Source: Rhizobium jaguaris (GTDB taxonomy: Bacteria; Pseudomonadota; Alphaproteobacteria; Rhizobiales; Rhizobiaceae). Taken from it: a DNA stretch of 64,000 nucleotides. The number at the start of each line of letters is the position of its first letter. Position 1 is the stretch's first letter. Positions 1 through 8,093 of the stretch are shown in pieces. Made by a program: the position numbers and the translations under genes. Location: NCBI RefSeq assembly GCF_003627755.1, contig NZ_CP032694.1, positions 1,851,501 to 1,915,500 on the forward strand. Direction: 5' to 3'. Under the pieces are notes generated by a model. It did not search any database. It was given only the letters and a program-made list of their open reading frames with translations, and had not been told where the DNA came from.

Positions 1-67
1 CGAAGTCGACCGCCACGCGCGTATTGTCGGGGATATCGAGAATGACCAGGATGGTTTTATAGGGCAT
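1..67 (-). CDS. Universal stress protein family, N-terminal fragment
   Basis: Only the first 22 codons lie in the window; the rest continues off the left edge. The translation begins MPYKTILVILDIPDNTRVAV. This resembles the first beta strand of the UspA fold, where a short hydrophobic strand (ILVILD) follows a lysine just after the start. Such proteins bind nucleotides and are induced under stress. With so little sequence the family call is provisional. The gene reads away from the CinA-like gene to its right. Confidence 0.5.
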   Translation of the reverse strand, partial: MPYKTILVILDIPDNTRVAVDF

Positions 68-183
68 GACATGATCTCCCGTGCGGAAGGGTCCACATTG
101 CCTCATTATATCAGTGTTCCGCTTGATAATAATGCACCGAGATGACAGCGGTTCCCTGACGAATTAAATCCACTCGTTGAACG

Positions 184-957
184 TCATGCTTCAGCGGACT
201 GATTTCCCTTGGCTTTCGCCTGCCTGATGGTTTCGATCATGGCGCGCACTTCGGCTGCGACAGTTTCAACCAGCTCGGCGGAACGGCCCCTCACGACGAT
301 CTCGGTCGAGAAGAATTGACCGACATAACGCGGGTAGGAGCCGATGCTGGTGTCAGGATGCGCCTTCTGGATGAGGCCAAGCGGAGAGCCGATCTCGCCT
401 TCGCCGTAAGGGCAGGAAATTGCTTCCGAAAGCATGCGGGTGCCCGAGCGCAGGGTCGGTATGACATTGTCGAGCATCGCCTGGAAAACCTGCGGCACAC
501 CGGCCATGACATAGACGTTGCCGATGTTGAAGCCAGGGGCCGTCGAGACCGGATTAGCAATGTGCTTGGAGCCGACCGGCATGCGGGCCATGCGTTGGCG
601 GGCCTCGGTGAACTCCATCTCGCGCCGGGCATACATTTCGCCCATCAACCGCATCGCTTCCGCATCGTGCTCGCAGGGCACGCCGAAAGCCTTGGCGATG
701 GCATCGGCGGTAATGTCGTCATGGGTCGGGCCGATGCCGCCTGACGTGAAGACATAATCATATTGGCCGCGCAAGGCGCTCAACGCCGACACAATGGCAT
801 CCTCGTCGTCGGCAACGATGCGAACTTCCTTCAGGTCGATGCCGGCCAGCAGCAGCACATCGGCAAGGTGGCCGATATTCTTGTCCTTCGTCCGGCCGGA
901 GAGCAGTTCGTCGCCGATGGCCAGCATGGCGGCGGTGACAATGGTTTCATTGGTCAT
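184..957 (-). CDS. CinA N-terminal-type molybdopterin-binding domain protein
   Basis: 257-residue protein made of a single MoaB/MogA-like (MoCF_biosynth) domain. Recognisable pieces are the start AAMLAIGDELLSGRTKD, the TSGGIGPTHDD loop around residues 70-80 that forms the binding site in this fold, and VYVMAGVPQVF further on. It lacks the C-terminal pyridine-nucleotide deamidase domain of full CinA, as is usual for the stand-alone alphaproteobacterial version, so a role in NAD-related housekeeping or cofactor handling is only inferred. I chose the ATG at 957 because similarity begins there; an upstream ATG would add 26 unrelated residues. It is divergent from wrbA. Confidence 0.85.
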   Translation of the reverse strand: MTNETIVTAAMLAIGDELLSGRTKDKNIGHLADVLLLAGIDLKEVRIVADDEDAIVSALSALRGQYDYVFTSGGIGPTHDDITADAIAKAFGVPCEHDAEAMRLMGEMYARREMEFTEARQRMARMPVGSKHIANPVSTAPGFNIGNVYVMAGVPQVFQAMLDNVIPTLRSGTRMLSEAISCPYGEGEIGSPLGLIQKAHPDTSIGSYPRYVGQFFSTEIVVRGRSAELVETVAAEVRAMIETIRQAKAKGNQSAEA

Positions 958-1200
958 GGAAATATCCGTGGAATTGCGCAGTTGCGCGTTCGAAAAAACG
1001 TCAGAAATAGGTAGCGCCGTTTGCGACGAATGCAAACTGCCGTTTTCGTTTCACAAGCGGCAGTCAAAAAAAGCAACTGCAAGTGAATTTTCGTCTACAT
1101 CGGGTGAACAGTGCGTTCCAGTCGCGCGGGGCTGCGCCTTCCTTTTCCCGCTGATACAAATCACGTCGAAATTCAACACGTCCAACAACGGGAGACGTTT

Positions 1201-1800
1201 ATGGCTAAGGTTCTGGTTCTCTATTATTCTTCCTATGGTCACATCGAGAAGATGGCCTATGCCGTCGCTGAAGGCGCAAAATCGACCGGCGCCGAGGTGA
1301 CCGTCAAGCGCGTACCGGAACTGGTGCCGGAAGAGGTCGCCAAGGCTTCCTACTTCAAGCTGAATCAGGAAGCACCGATCGCATCGCCGGAAGAATTGGC
1401 CGACTACGACGCCATCATCGTCGGCTCCGGCACGCGCTTCGGCACGGTTACGTCGCAGATGCGCAATTTCTGGGATCAGACCGGCGGCCTGTGGTTCGGC
1501 GGCAAGCTCGTCGGCAAGGTCGGCTCGGTCTTTACCTCCTCGGCTACCCAGCATGGCGGCCAGGAGTCGACCATACTCGGCTTCATTCCGACCCTGCTGC
1601 ACCACGGCATGGCCGTCGTCGGCCTTCCCTATGCTTTCCAAGGCCAGATGGGCACAGAAGAAGTCAAGGGTGGCTCGCCTTACGGCGCTTCCACGATCAC
1701 CAATGGCGACGGCTCGCGCCAGCCTTCGGAAATCGAACTGGAAGCTGCAAAATACCAGGGCGCTCACGTCGCCAAGATCGCGGCCAAACTCGTCGCCTAA
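1201..1800 (+). CDS. wrbA: NAD(P)H:quinone oxidoreductase, WrbA (type IV)
   Basis: 199-residue flavodoxin-like protein. It starts [19 protein letters not shown], where YYSSYGH is the FMN phosphate-binding loop of the WrbA family. Residues around 75-100 ([24 protein letters not shown]) form the flavin-contacting loop typical of WrbA. The family carries out two-electron reduction of quinones in the cytoplasm and so protects against redox cycling. The ATG at 1201 follows a GGGAGA ribosome site; the frame is open further upstream but that part has no similarity. The length matches the family norm of about 200 residues. It is monocistronic, with a terminator directly downstream. Confidence 0.95.
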   Translation: MAKVLVLYYSSYGHIEKMAYAVAEGAKSTGAEVTVKRVPELVPEEVAKASYFKLNQEAPIASPEELADYDAIIVGSGTRFGTVTSQMRNFWDQTGGLWFGGKLVGKVGSVFTSSATQHGGQESTILGFIPTLLHHGMAVVGLPYAFQGQMGTEEVKGGSPYGASTITNGDGSRQPSEIELEAAKYQGAHVAKIAAKLVA

Positions 1801-1824
1801 TTCGAATTCGCATATCAATTGAAG

Positions 1825-1852
1825 AAAGGCGCGGCGAAAGCTGCGCCTTTTT
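1825..1852 (+). terminator. Rho-independent terminator of wrbA
   Basis: The arms AAAGGCGCGGC (1825-1835) and GCTGCGCCTTT (1840-1850) pair with one G-T wobble around a GAAA loop. The T run at the end of the right arm completes a standard terminator 25 bases after the wrbA stop. Confidence 0.85.
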
Positions 1853-1997
1853 GTATGCCGCAGTTTTTCATCCTTGCGATGTGCAAGGGCGGCAAAAGGC
1901 GATGACAGCGATGTGATCGCTATTTAAGGTAGAATTCATAGTCTGTTCATCAATGCGGGTTCAATGAGGGGCTGCAAATCTTAGAATTGGAGCTGTC

Positions 1998-2318
1998 ATG
2001 AACAAAATTTTCGGCATCGTCGGCGCCGGTGCGCTGACGCTGGTCATGGGCCTCGCATCGGTCGCGCCTTCCGCCGCCGCGCCGCTCTATCAGCCCAAGC
2101 CGGCCGCAAGCACCGCTATCGAGATGGTGCAATACCACCAGCCGGACCGCCGGCATTGGGACAACAACGGACACCGTCCGCACCATCGCCCGCCGCCGCG
2201 CTACCGCCCGGGCTATTGGAACGGCTATCATGGCTATAAATACGCTCGTCCGGGCTACCGCCGCCACAGCGACGGCTGGTGGTATCCGCGCAAGGCATTC
2301 ACGATCGTCATTCGCTAA
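1998..2318 (+). CDS. Small secreted Pro/Arg/His/Tyr-rich protein
   Basis: 106 residues. The N-terminus (MNKIFGIVGAGALTLVMGLASVAPSAAA) is a clear Sec signal peptide with an A-x-A cleavage site near residue 28. The mature part is very basic and aromatic, with runs such as HRPHHRPPPRYRPGYW and repeated G-Y/Y-K turns, and no catalytic motif. Rhizobia encode many such short periplasmic or surface proteins of unknown function; the two other small secreted proteins near 29 kb have a similar style. The ribosome site is weak (GGAGCTGTC before the ATG). No function is assigned. Confidence 0.7.
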   Translation: MNKIFGIVGAGALTLVMGLASVAPSAAAPLYQPKPAASTAIEMVQYHQPDRRHWDNNGHRPHHRPPPRYRPGYWNGYHGYKYARPGYRRHSDGWWYPRKAFTIVIR

Positions 2319-2344
2319 GCGACCATAAACGAGACAGACAATAT

Positions 2345-2373
2345 CAAGGCGGTCCAACGGGCCGCCTTGTTTT
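2345..2373 (+). terminator. Rho-independent terminator after the 1998-2318 gene
   Basis: The arms CAAGGCGG (2345-2352) and CCGCCTTG (2362-2369) are followed by TTTT. Confidence 0.8.
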
Positions 2374-2481
2374 CTTATGGGACTTCGGATTGAGGGGCGA
2401 GGCTCCGCGCGTTGCACAATCCATCTTTACTGTATTTTCCATTCAATTCGAACTTCTTAAAAAAGAGAAAAATAAAGAATT

Positions 2482-2517
2482 GGACTGCACAGTCCTCCAT
2501 CGGATTTTCCGTATAAT
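2482..2517 (+). promoter_or_regulatory. Candidate promoter and operator of the TadG-like gene
   Basis: A perfect inverted repeat, GGACTG-CA-CAGTCC (2482-2495), sits 16 bases upstream of a TATAAT hexamer (2512-2517). The ATG of the TadG-like gene is at 2532. The repeat covers the place where a -35 element would lie, so regulator binding there is plausible. No good -35 match is visible, which leaves the call tentative. Confidence 0.4.
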
Positions 2518-2531
2518 TTGATGGGGGGACA

Positions 2532-3803
2532 ATGCTTCGATTTCCTATCGGCGCGCGCCACCGAAAGACAATCGTGGACTTCATTCACGATTCGACCGGC
2601 GCTTATTTGGTCGTTTTCGCATTGTCGCTCCCGGTTCTGATCGGCTTGATAGGGCTCGGCACGGATTATGGGCTGTGGACTTATAAGCAACAGACGATGC
2701 AGTCGGCGACCGACGCCGCCGCTGTAAGCGGCGCGGCCGCCTATACCGCCAGTGGTGACGGGCCGGTCGTGTCCCAGGTCAACGCGATAACGGCAAGCTA
2801 TGGGCTCGTTAATGGCCAGAATAGCGTGGTGATATCGATCCACCGCCCTCCGACGCAGGGATCTTACGCTGGGAATGGATCGGCGATCGAAGTCGTCGCA
2901 CAACAACCAATGGACCTGCTGTTCTCCGCGCTTTGGCAGCAGGCTTTCGTCGTTACGACGAGATCCGTGGCCATGGCGAATGCCGCCAACGCCTGTGTGC
3001 TGGCGCTCGATCAGACGGCAAGTGCTGCCGCGTCGGCTCAGGGGTCAACCTCGGTGACGTTGAACAACTGCAGCTTGGTCTCGAATTCGACAAGCCCCAC
3101 GTCGGTCAGTGTCGGCGGTTCCGCGCTGATCCAGGCGTTGTCGGTCGGGGCCGCCGGCGGCATCAGCGGTCTTAGCGGCATTAAGGCGAGCGAGGGAACG
3201 GCGACCGGAATTTGGCCTGTCACGGACCCATATGCCGATGTTCAGATGCCGACCTACTCGGGTTGCACGATCAACGGCAAGGAAAACATCAAGGGGAAGA
3301 CGACACTCGATCCGGGTGTCTATTGCGGCGACATTACCGTGAACGCAGGCGCGGTCCTAACTCTGAACCCCGGGATCTATATTCTCGATCGCGCTAACCT
3401 GAAGGTCAACGGCGGCGCGACTTTGATCGGCCACGGCGTCACGATCATCTTCACCTCCAGCACGGGAAGCAATTACGGCACCGCGTCGATCAACGGCGGG
3501 GCGATCCTTGATCTCACGCCGCCGCTTACGGGAGACACGGCCGGCATTGTCGTTTTCGGCGACCGGAATATGCCCGTGGGCACAGCCTTCAGCTTTAATG
3601 GCGGTGCGAGCCAGAATTTGGCGGGATCGATCTATCTGCCAAAGGCGGCGGTCAGCTACTCGGGAGGTAACACCGCGACAAATGCCTGTATCAAGATTAT
3701 CGCGGATACGGTCACCTTCACTGGCAATTCCAATCTATCCATCGATTGCAGTGCCTATCCGACCCGCGCCATTGGCGGCGCCGCCGGCAAATTGGTCGAA
3801 TGA
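2532..3803 (+). CDS. TadG-like Flp pilus/surface protein
   Basis: 423 residues. Residues 15-65 are the TadE/TadG-type N-terminus: a short basic cytoplasmic tail, a glycine-flanked hydrophobic helix (AYLVVFALSLPVLIGLIGLGTDYG), then QQTMQSATDAAAVSGAAAY, the usual 'ATDAAALAGA' signature. The remaining 350 residues are extracytoplasmic, rich in Gly/Ser/Thr/Asn, with several valine- and isoleucine-rich turns (for example ITVNAGAVLTLNPGIY) that suggest a beta-helical surface domain. It is the first of three overlapping genes. TadG homologues anchor or process Flp pili, but no tad secretion ATPase or pilin is encoded here. A GGGGGGAC ribosome site precedes the ATG. Confidence 0.8.
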   Translation: MLRFPIGARHRKTIVDFIHDSTGAYLVVFALSLPVLIGLIGLGTDYGLWTYKQQTMQSATDAAAVSGAAAYTASGDGPVVSQVNAITASYGLVNGQNSVVISIHRPPTQGSYAGNGSAIEVVAQQPMDLLFSALWQQAFVVTTRSVAMANAANACVLALDQTASAAASAQGSTSVTLNNCSLVSNSTSPTSVSVGGSALIQALSVGAAGGISGLSGIKASEGTATGIWPVTDPYADVQMPTYSGCTINGKENIKGKTTLDPGVYCGDITVNAGAVLTLNPGIYILDRANLKVNGGATLIGHGVTIIFTSSTGSNYGTASINGGAILDLTPPLTGDTAGIVVFGDRNMPVGTAFSFNGGASQNLAGSIYLPKAAVSYSGGNTATNACIKIIADTVTFTGNSNLSIDCSAYPTRAIGGAAGKLVE

Positions 3804-3811
3804 GGATAGTG

Positions 3812-4348
3812 ATGGCCGCAAAAACAATAGTACAAACTGAAGCACCGCTCTCCCGCATGCTCGTCGCCAAGCGGCCGCTGGGTTCGCCGCAGGCTTGGAG
3901 AAGGCTCTGTCGAGACCTGTTCAATGAACGGCACGGTACGGCCGCCATCGATTTGGCGCTCATACTGCCGATCTTGATCGCGATGACATTCGGTCTTGTC
4001 GACTATTCGTCCGCATTGCTTCAGCAGACGCAGGTGGAGAATGCGGCACAGCGAGGTCTGCAATATGCTCTGGCTCGCGGCTTCGATAGTTCCGCCATGT
4101 CGAATGTCATCACAAGAAGTACCGGCTCGGCCGTCATCTCGGCGGCGCCTGCCCCCTCGAAATTTTGCGGATGTCCTAGTGGTCAAGGCATCTCCGTCGC
4201 GGTGTGCTCCGATGTCTGTTCGGACGGATCGCGAGCGGGCACCTACGTGTCCGCCTCGGCGGCCGCTACCTACGTGCCGTATCTTGCACTTCCTTTCGTA
4301 CCCGCATCCTTTGCGCTGCAGTCAACGGCAACAGCGAGGCTTCAATGA
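3812..4348 (+). CDS. TadE-like pseudopilin/assembly protein
   Basis: 178 residues. After about 45 basic residues comes the TadE motif: NERHGTAAIDLALILP, a hydrophobic helix ILIAMTFGLVDYSSALL, and then QVENAAQRGLQYALARG. The glutamate usually found five residues into the mature region of TadE proteins is Asp here (AID). The rest is a Cys-containing periplasmic domain. A start at 3800 would overlap the previous stop as ATGA; the ATG at 3812 has GAGG seven bases upstream and is preferred. It is translationally coupled to its neighbours and probably acts with them. Confidence 0.8.
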   Translation: MAAKTIVQTEAPLSRMLVAKRPLGSPQAWRRLCRDLFNERHGTAAIDLALILPILIAMTFGLVDYSSALLQQTQVENAAQRGLQYALARGFDSSAMSNVITRSTGSAVISAAPAPSKFCGCPSGQGISVAVCSDVCSDGSRAGTYVSASAAATYVPYLALPFVPASFALQSTATARLQ

Positions 4349-4725
4349 TTCGTCGTCTCGCGAGAAATGCCGAAGGGACAACCGCAGTCGAGTTTGCTCT
4401 GACTGCGCCCTTCTTTATCGTTCTAGTATTCTCGATCGGACAATATGGGCTCTTTCTCTGGACCCGATTGGGATTACAGCACGCCGTCGACCTCAGCGCC
4501 CGGTGTGCGAGCCTGATGCAGACCACTTGTCCCGATACAGGTTCAACCCAGGCATACGCCGTGAGCCAGGCTTATGGCCTTAACATTGATCCCAGCGTGT
4601 TTTCCGTGAGTAAAGATGCATGCGGACAGAATGTTACGGCAGCCTACACCTATACGATCGCAATTCCTTTTTTGCCATCGATGCCGGTGAACATCGCCGC
4701 AACGTCGTGCTTCCCGACCTATTGA
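4345..4725 (+). CDS. TadE/TadF-like protein
   Basis: 126 residues. The N-terminus has the family signature NAEGTTAVEFALTAPFFIVLVFSIGQYGLFLW: the conserved Glu (VEFAL) followed by one transmembrane helix. The C-terminal 70 residues carry five cysteines and look periplasmic. The ATG overlaps the previous stop (ATGA at 4345-4348), so the three genes form one tightly coupled unit. Such minor pseudopilins normally work with a full tad locus, which is absent from this window. Confidence 0.8.
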   Translation: MIRRLARNAEGTTAVEFALTAPFFIVLVFSIGQYGLFLWTRLGLQHAVDLSARCASLMQTTCPDTGSTQAYAVSQAYGLNIDPSVFSVSKDACGQNVTAAYTYTIAIPFLPSMPVNIAATSCFPTY

Positions 4726-4753
4726 GCGGGACCCGTCACCACAATTTTCAATA

Positions 4754-4838
4754 TGGTGCGGACGACGGGGGTCGAACCCGTATACCCGAAGGTGAGGGAT
4801 TTTAAGTCCCTTGCGTCTACCAGTTTCGCCACGTCCGC
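4754..4838 (-). tRNA. tRNA-Leu (anticodon TAA)
   Basis: Read on the minus strand, the acceptor GCGGACG (4838-4832) pairs with CGTCCGC (4764-4758), followed by the discriminator A and an encoded CCA at 4756-4754. The anticodon loop reads CTTAAAA, giving TAA. The long variable arm (CACCTTCGGGTATA region) is typical of tRNA-Leu. The T-loop GGTTCGACCCC is intact. Confidence 0.97.
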
Positions 4839-4888
4839 GTGCCTTTCCCCTTCAAGCACTTGAGCGATTCAGTCAAGCGATTGTTCGC

Positions 4889-5164
4889 TTATATATGCTT
4901 GCCTGCGGATTTCGAGGGGCCGGGTTTAGCGACCGCTCCTTCGGTGGGGAAATATCTCAGTCGATTCTTGAGATACGTATCCAGGCAATAATTCTCGAGA
5001 ATGTTTTTGTCGCTACCCAGGTATGAGCAGGTCTTTTCGGCGTCTTGTAGCAATGCTCTCGCTTGTTTCGGCGTCACGATGACCGTTCTTGTCGATCCTC
5101 GTCCTTGTGTTTCACACGAAGCGAGCAACGAGGCCAAGACAACCGCAATCAAAACAAAACGCAT
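4889..5164 (-). CDS. Small lipoprotein of unknown function
   Basis: 91 residues. The N-terminus MRFVLIAVVLASLLASC is a type II signal peptide with lipobox LASC, so the mature protein would be lipid-anchored at Cys17. The mature part (about 75 residues) has two further cysteines (KTCSYLG, ENYCLD), possibly a disulfide, and a basic C-terminus. I do not recognise a family. It lies alone upstream of tRNA-Leu on the same strand and may share a transcript with it. Confidence 0.65.
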   Translation of the reverse strand: MRFVLIAVVLASLLASCETQGRGSTRTVIVTPKQARALLQDAEKTCSYLGSDKNILENYCLDTYLKNRLRYFPTEGAVAKPGPSKSAGKHI

Positions 5165-5549
5165 CCCTGACTCTCCGAAAAATCCGGGAAGCCAGATGCC
5201 ATTTTTCCAATGCTTTCACAATAAGATAAGCGCATCCAGCGCGGCAATGCGAGCAGTGCGGCACCCCGGCGTATTAAACGAAGCCCGCCGGCACCGGGTG
5301 AACCGGATTGGAGCGGGCCTCTAACCATCGTCATGATGGCTGGCTCGCATTGGAAGCAGGCCTTCGCCTCCTGTCAATTCGAAGATTTTGTGTTGCGACC
5401 GGATGTAACATGGTGGCGCGAATAATAGCAGCTGCGCGCTTGATGGTCGCAATCGCCCGGACGAGACGGAAAGCGCGACAAAGAGGCTTTCTTTACTCAT
5501 GTTTCCTGTGTCATAGCGAAGGCGGATTGAACAGGAACGGATCAAGCCC
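5165..5549. other. Intergenic region between the lipoprotein and ilvA
   Basis: 385 bases between divergent genes. It must hold both promoters, but I see no convincing -35/-10 pair. An inverted repeat with GCCCGC (5283-5288) and GCGGGC (5313-5318) arms encloses a secondary CCGG pairing. No coding potential is supported. Confidence 0.5.
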
Positions 5550-6800
5550 GTGGACAAGCAGGATGTTTTCAACGCCACCGAGGCCATGCGTGGTCTTTTT
5601 CCCGCAACGCCACTGCAACTGAACGAGCATCTTTCCGCTCGTTATGGGGCAAACATTTGGCTGAAGCGCGAAGATCTGACGCCGGTGCGTTCCTACAAAA
5701 TTCGCGGTGCCTTCAATTTCTTCCGCAAGGTGATTGCCGCGGGCGGTACGGGCAAGACATTCGTCTGCGCTTCGGCCGGCAATCATGCGCAGGGTTTTGC
5801 GTTTGTCTGCCGCCATTTCGGGGTGCCGGGCGTGGTCTACATGCCGGTGACGACGCCGCAGCAGAAGATCGACAAAACCCGTATGTTCGGCGGTGAATTC
5901 ATCACCATCAAGCTGTTCGGCGATTTCTTCGACCAATGCTACCAGGCGGCGCGCGAGCACGTGCAGCACATAGACGGCGTCATGGTGCCGCCCTTCGATC
6001 ATGCCGATATCATCGAGGGGCAAGCGACGGTTGCGGCTGAAATTGCCGAGCAATTGCCTGAAGGCGTCGTGCCCGACCACATTATTCTGCCCGTCGGCGG
6101 CGGTGGATTGGCGGCCGGCATCACAGGCTATTTTGCGGATCGCCTAGCCAAGGAGAGCTTCGTTTTCGCCGAGCCGGCCGGAGCGCCGAGCCTCAGGCGC
6201 AGCATGGAGATGGGGCAGGTGGTGACGCTGGTAAAGGTCGATAATTTCGTCGACGGCGCAGCGGTCGGCCGCATCGGCGAGCTGAATTTTGCCGCCCTGA
6301 AGGGTTTTGCAGCCGAGCAGGTCATGCTGATCGCGGAAAATGCCATCTGCGTAACGATCACCGATATGCTGAATGTCGAAGGCGTCGTGCTGGAACCCGC
6401 CGGTGCACTGGCGATTACCGCGCTCGACGCGATGGATCGTGAGAGCATCCGCGGCAAGACGATCGTTGCGGTCGTCTCCGGCGGCAATTTCGATTTCGAG
6501 CGTCTGCCCGACGTCAAGGAGCGCGCAATGCGCTATGCCGGGCTGAAGAAATACTTCATCCTGAGGCTCGCGCAGCGTCCCGGCGCGTTGCGCGATTTCC
6601 TCAACCTGCTGGGGCCGGACGACGATATCGCCCGCTTCGAATATCTGAAGAAGAGCGCCCGCAATTTCGGTTCCATCCTGATCGGCATCGAGACCAAGCA
6701 TCCCGACAACTTCAAGCAGCTTGTCGAGAATTTCGAGCGCGCCGGCATGGGCTATGAGGACATCACCGAGAACGACATTCTGGCGAACCTGATTATTTAA
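5550..6800 (+). CDS. ilvA: Threonine ammonia-lyase (threonine dehydratase)
   Basis: 416 residues, fold-type II PLP enzyme that deaminates threonine to 2-oxobutanoate, the first step toward isoleucine. Key pieces: SYKIRGAF near residue 47-54 carries the PLP lysine, SAGNHAQGFA near 75-84 is the substrate loop, and GGGGLAAG near 183-190 is the phosphate-binding glycine loop. The C-terminal 85 residues (KYFILRLAQRPGALRDFL) form one ACT-like regulatory domain, as in shorter regulated dehydratases. The start is GTG at 5550, with AGGAA 12 bases upstream; the next in-frame ATG would remove conserved N-terminal residues. Confidence 0.93.
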   Translation: MDKQDVFNATEAMRGLFPATPLQLNEHLSARYGANIWLKREDLTPVRSYKIRGAFNFFRKVIAAGGTGKTFVCASAGNHAQGFAFVCRHFGVPGVVYMPVTTPQQKIDKTRMFGGEFITIKLFGDFFDQCYQAAREHVQHIDGVMVPPFDHADIIEGQATVAAEIAEQLPEGVVPDHIILPVGGGGLAAGITGYFADRLAKESFVFAEPAGAPSLRRSMEMGQVVTLVKVDNFVDGAAVGRIGELNFAALKGFAAEQVMLIAENAICVTITDMLNVEGVVLEPAGALAITALDAMDRESIRGKTIVAVVSGGNFDFERLPDVKERAMRYAGLKKYFILRLAQRPGALRDFLNLLGPDDDIARFEYLKKSARNFGSILIGIETKHPDNFKQLVENFERAGMGYEDITENDILANLII

Positions 6801-6837
6801 CTTTGCCACCCCACGTCCTTCATGCTAAAGGCGATTC

Positions 6838-7179
6838 ATGGCTTCGATCTTGTCGAATATTCTCTCGATCTTCACCGGCGGCGGCGCTTCGACGACGAGC
6901 GCCGAAAAGGCTGGCGGTTCTTCCGTCACGGCTGAGCCGCAGGAGCATGGCGGCTGCACGATCTACGCGACGCCGCAGCGCGAGGGCAATCAGTTCCGCC
7001 TGATGGGTCGGATCGAGAAGGAAGTAAACGGCGAGATCCTGGTGCGCAATTTCATTCGCGCCGATGTTTTCACTTCGTCGGACGATGCGCTCGAATCGAC
7101 CTTCCGCAAGGCGCAGCAGATCATCGATCAGAACGGCCCGTCTCTGTTCGGAGACGGCGAAAAAGTGCGCCAGGTCTGA
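6838..7179 (+). CDS. HlyU family protein
   Basis: 113 residues matching the short HlyU family of alphaproteobacteria. The amphipathic N-terminus (MASILSNILSIFTGGG) and the core GCTIYATPQREGNQFRLMGRIEK, followed by RNFIRADVFTSSDDAL, are typical. Vibrio HlyU is a haemolysin regulator of a different fold, so a regulatory role here is only by name. It follows ilvA by 37 bases on the same strand and could be co-transcribed. Confidence 0.8.
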   Translation: MASILSNILSIFTGGGASTTSAEKAGGSSVTAEPQEHGGCTIYATPQREGNQFRLMGRIEKEVNGEILVRNFIRADVFTSSDDALESTFRKAQQIIDQNGPSLFGDGEKVRQV

Positions 7180-7293
7180 GCCGAATGGCCAGCCCTAACC
7201 GAATGTGGAATCAGGCAGCATCTTAGTTTCGCATTCTGCAGACCCAATAGCCGAGTTTCGCAAACCTGAAATTAGAGCGTCGAGGTGAATGGC

Positions 7294-7980
7294 GTGATTT
7301 TCTGGATAGCGAGCGTGGTTGGGTTGGCGATCGCGTATCTCTTCGGTTCTGCACCCACGGGCTATCTGGCGGGGAAACTGCTCAAGGGAATTGATATCCG
7401 AGAGCATGGCTCCGGATCCACCGGGGCAACGAACGTCTTGCGAACCCTGGGCAAATGGCCTGCATTGGTAGTGCTCCTGGTGGATGTGCTGAAAGGTGCG
7501 GCGGCAATCCTCTTTGCCCGCTGGTTTTATCTTTGGTTCTCCACTTTGTCGTCCGTCACGCCATCGACAGCGCTTGATCGGCAAAGCTGGGAACCTTGGG
7601 CCGTTTTCCTGGCTGGACTTGCCGTGTTGCTGGGACACAGCCGTTCGATCTGGTTGAATTTTGCCGGCGGAAAATCCGTTGCGACGGGGCTTGGCGTGTT
7701 GTTGGCGATGTCCTGGCCCGTAGGTTTAGGTGCCGTGACGGTCTTTGGCGTTGTGCTGGCTATTTTTCGGATTGTTTCCCTGAGTTCGATACTCGCCGCG
7801 CTGACCGCGATCACCCTCGTCTTCGGCTTGGAGCAACCATTGCCCTATCGGTTGCTGGTGATAGCGGGTGGCGTTTACGTAATCGCGCGCCATCGCACCA
7901 ACATTCAGCGGCTACTGGCCGGGATAGAGCCACGCCTGGGGCAAGGTAGCCCGGAATCGAAAACAGGATCGCAAATTTAG
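7294..7980 (+). CDS. plsY: Glycerol-3-phosphate acyltransferase PlsY, cyanobacterial-like
   Basis: 228-residue integral membrane enzyme that acylates glycerol-3-phosphate from acyl-phosphate, the first step of phospholipid synthesis. It has the three PlsY signatures: GSAPTGYLAGKLLKG, GSGSTGATNVLRTLGK (phosphate-binding loop) and GHSRSIWLNFAGGKSVATGLG (catalytic loop), plus the C-terminal RHRTNIQRLLAGIEP. The wording of the last third (IVSLSSI, LEQPLPY, IAGGVYVI) resembles cyanobacterial PlsY as I recall it more than rhizobial PlsY, which normally sits beside pyrC and dprA. The GTG at 7294 has AGGTG six bases upstream; GTG at 7285 is the alternative. This is likely a second, acquired copy. Confidence 0.9.
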   Translation: MIFWIASVVGLAIAYLFGSAPTGYLAGKLLKGIDIREHGSGSTGATNVLRTLGKWPALVVLLVDVLKGAAAILFARWFYLWFSTLSSVTPSTALDRQSWEPWAVFLAGLAVLLGHSRSIWLNFAGGKSVATGLGVLLAMSWPVGLGAVTVFGVVLAIFRIVSLSSILAALTAITLVFGLEQPLPYRLLVIAGGVYVIARHRTNIQRLLAGIEPRLGQGSPESKTGSQI

Positions 7981-7999
7981 TGTGCATCCTGGGAAGGCT

Positions 8000-8030
8000 G
8001 AGATCGCCAACAACGGCTGTTGGCGATCTC
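8000..8030 (+). repeat. 13-bp perfect inverted repeat after plsY
   Basis: GAGATCGCCAACA (8000-8012) pairs exactly with TGTTGGCGATCTC (8018-8030) around a five-base loop. There is no T run, so it may stabilise the 3' end rather than terminate. Confidence 0.7.
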
Positions 8031-8053
8031 GATGCGGCAGACCCCGCTTGGCT

Positions 8054-8076
8054 GGGCCGAAGGACGGCCCCTTTTT
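8054..8076 (+). terminator. Probable terminator of plsY
   Basis: GGGCCG (8054-8059) and CGGCCC (8065-8070) are followed by CTTTTT. It follows the larger hairpin at 8000-8030 and lies just before the convergent SDR gene. Confidence 0.7.
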
Positions 8077-8093
8077 CTGCTCAGCAATAGCGG

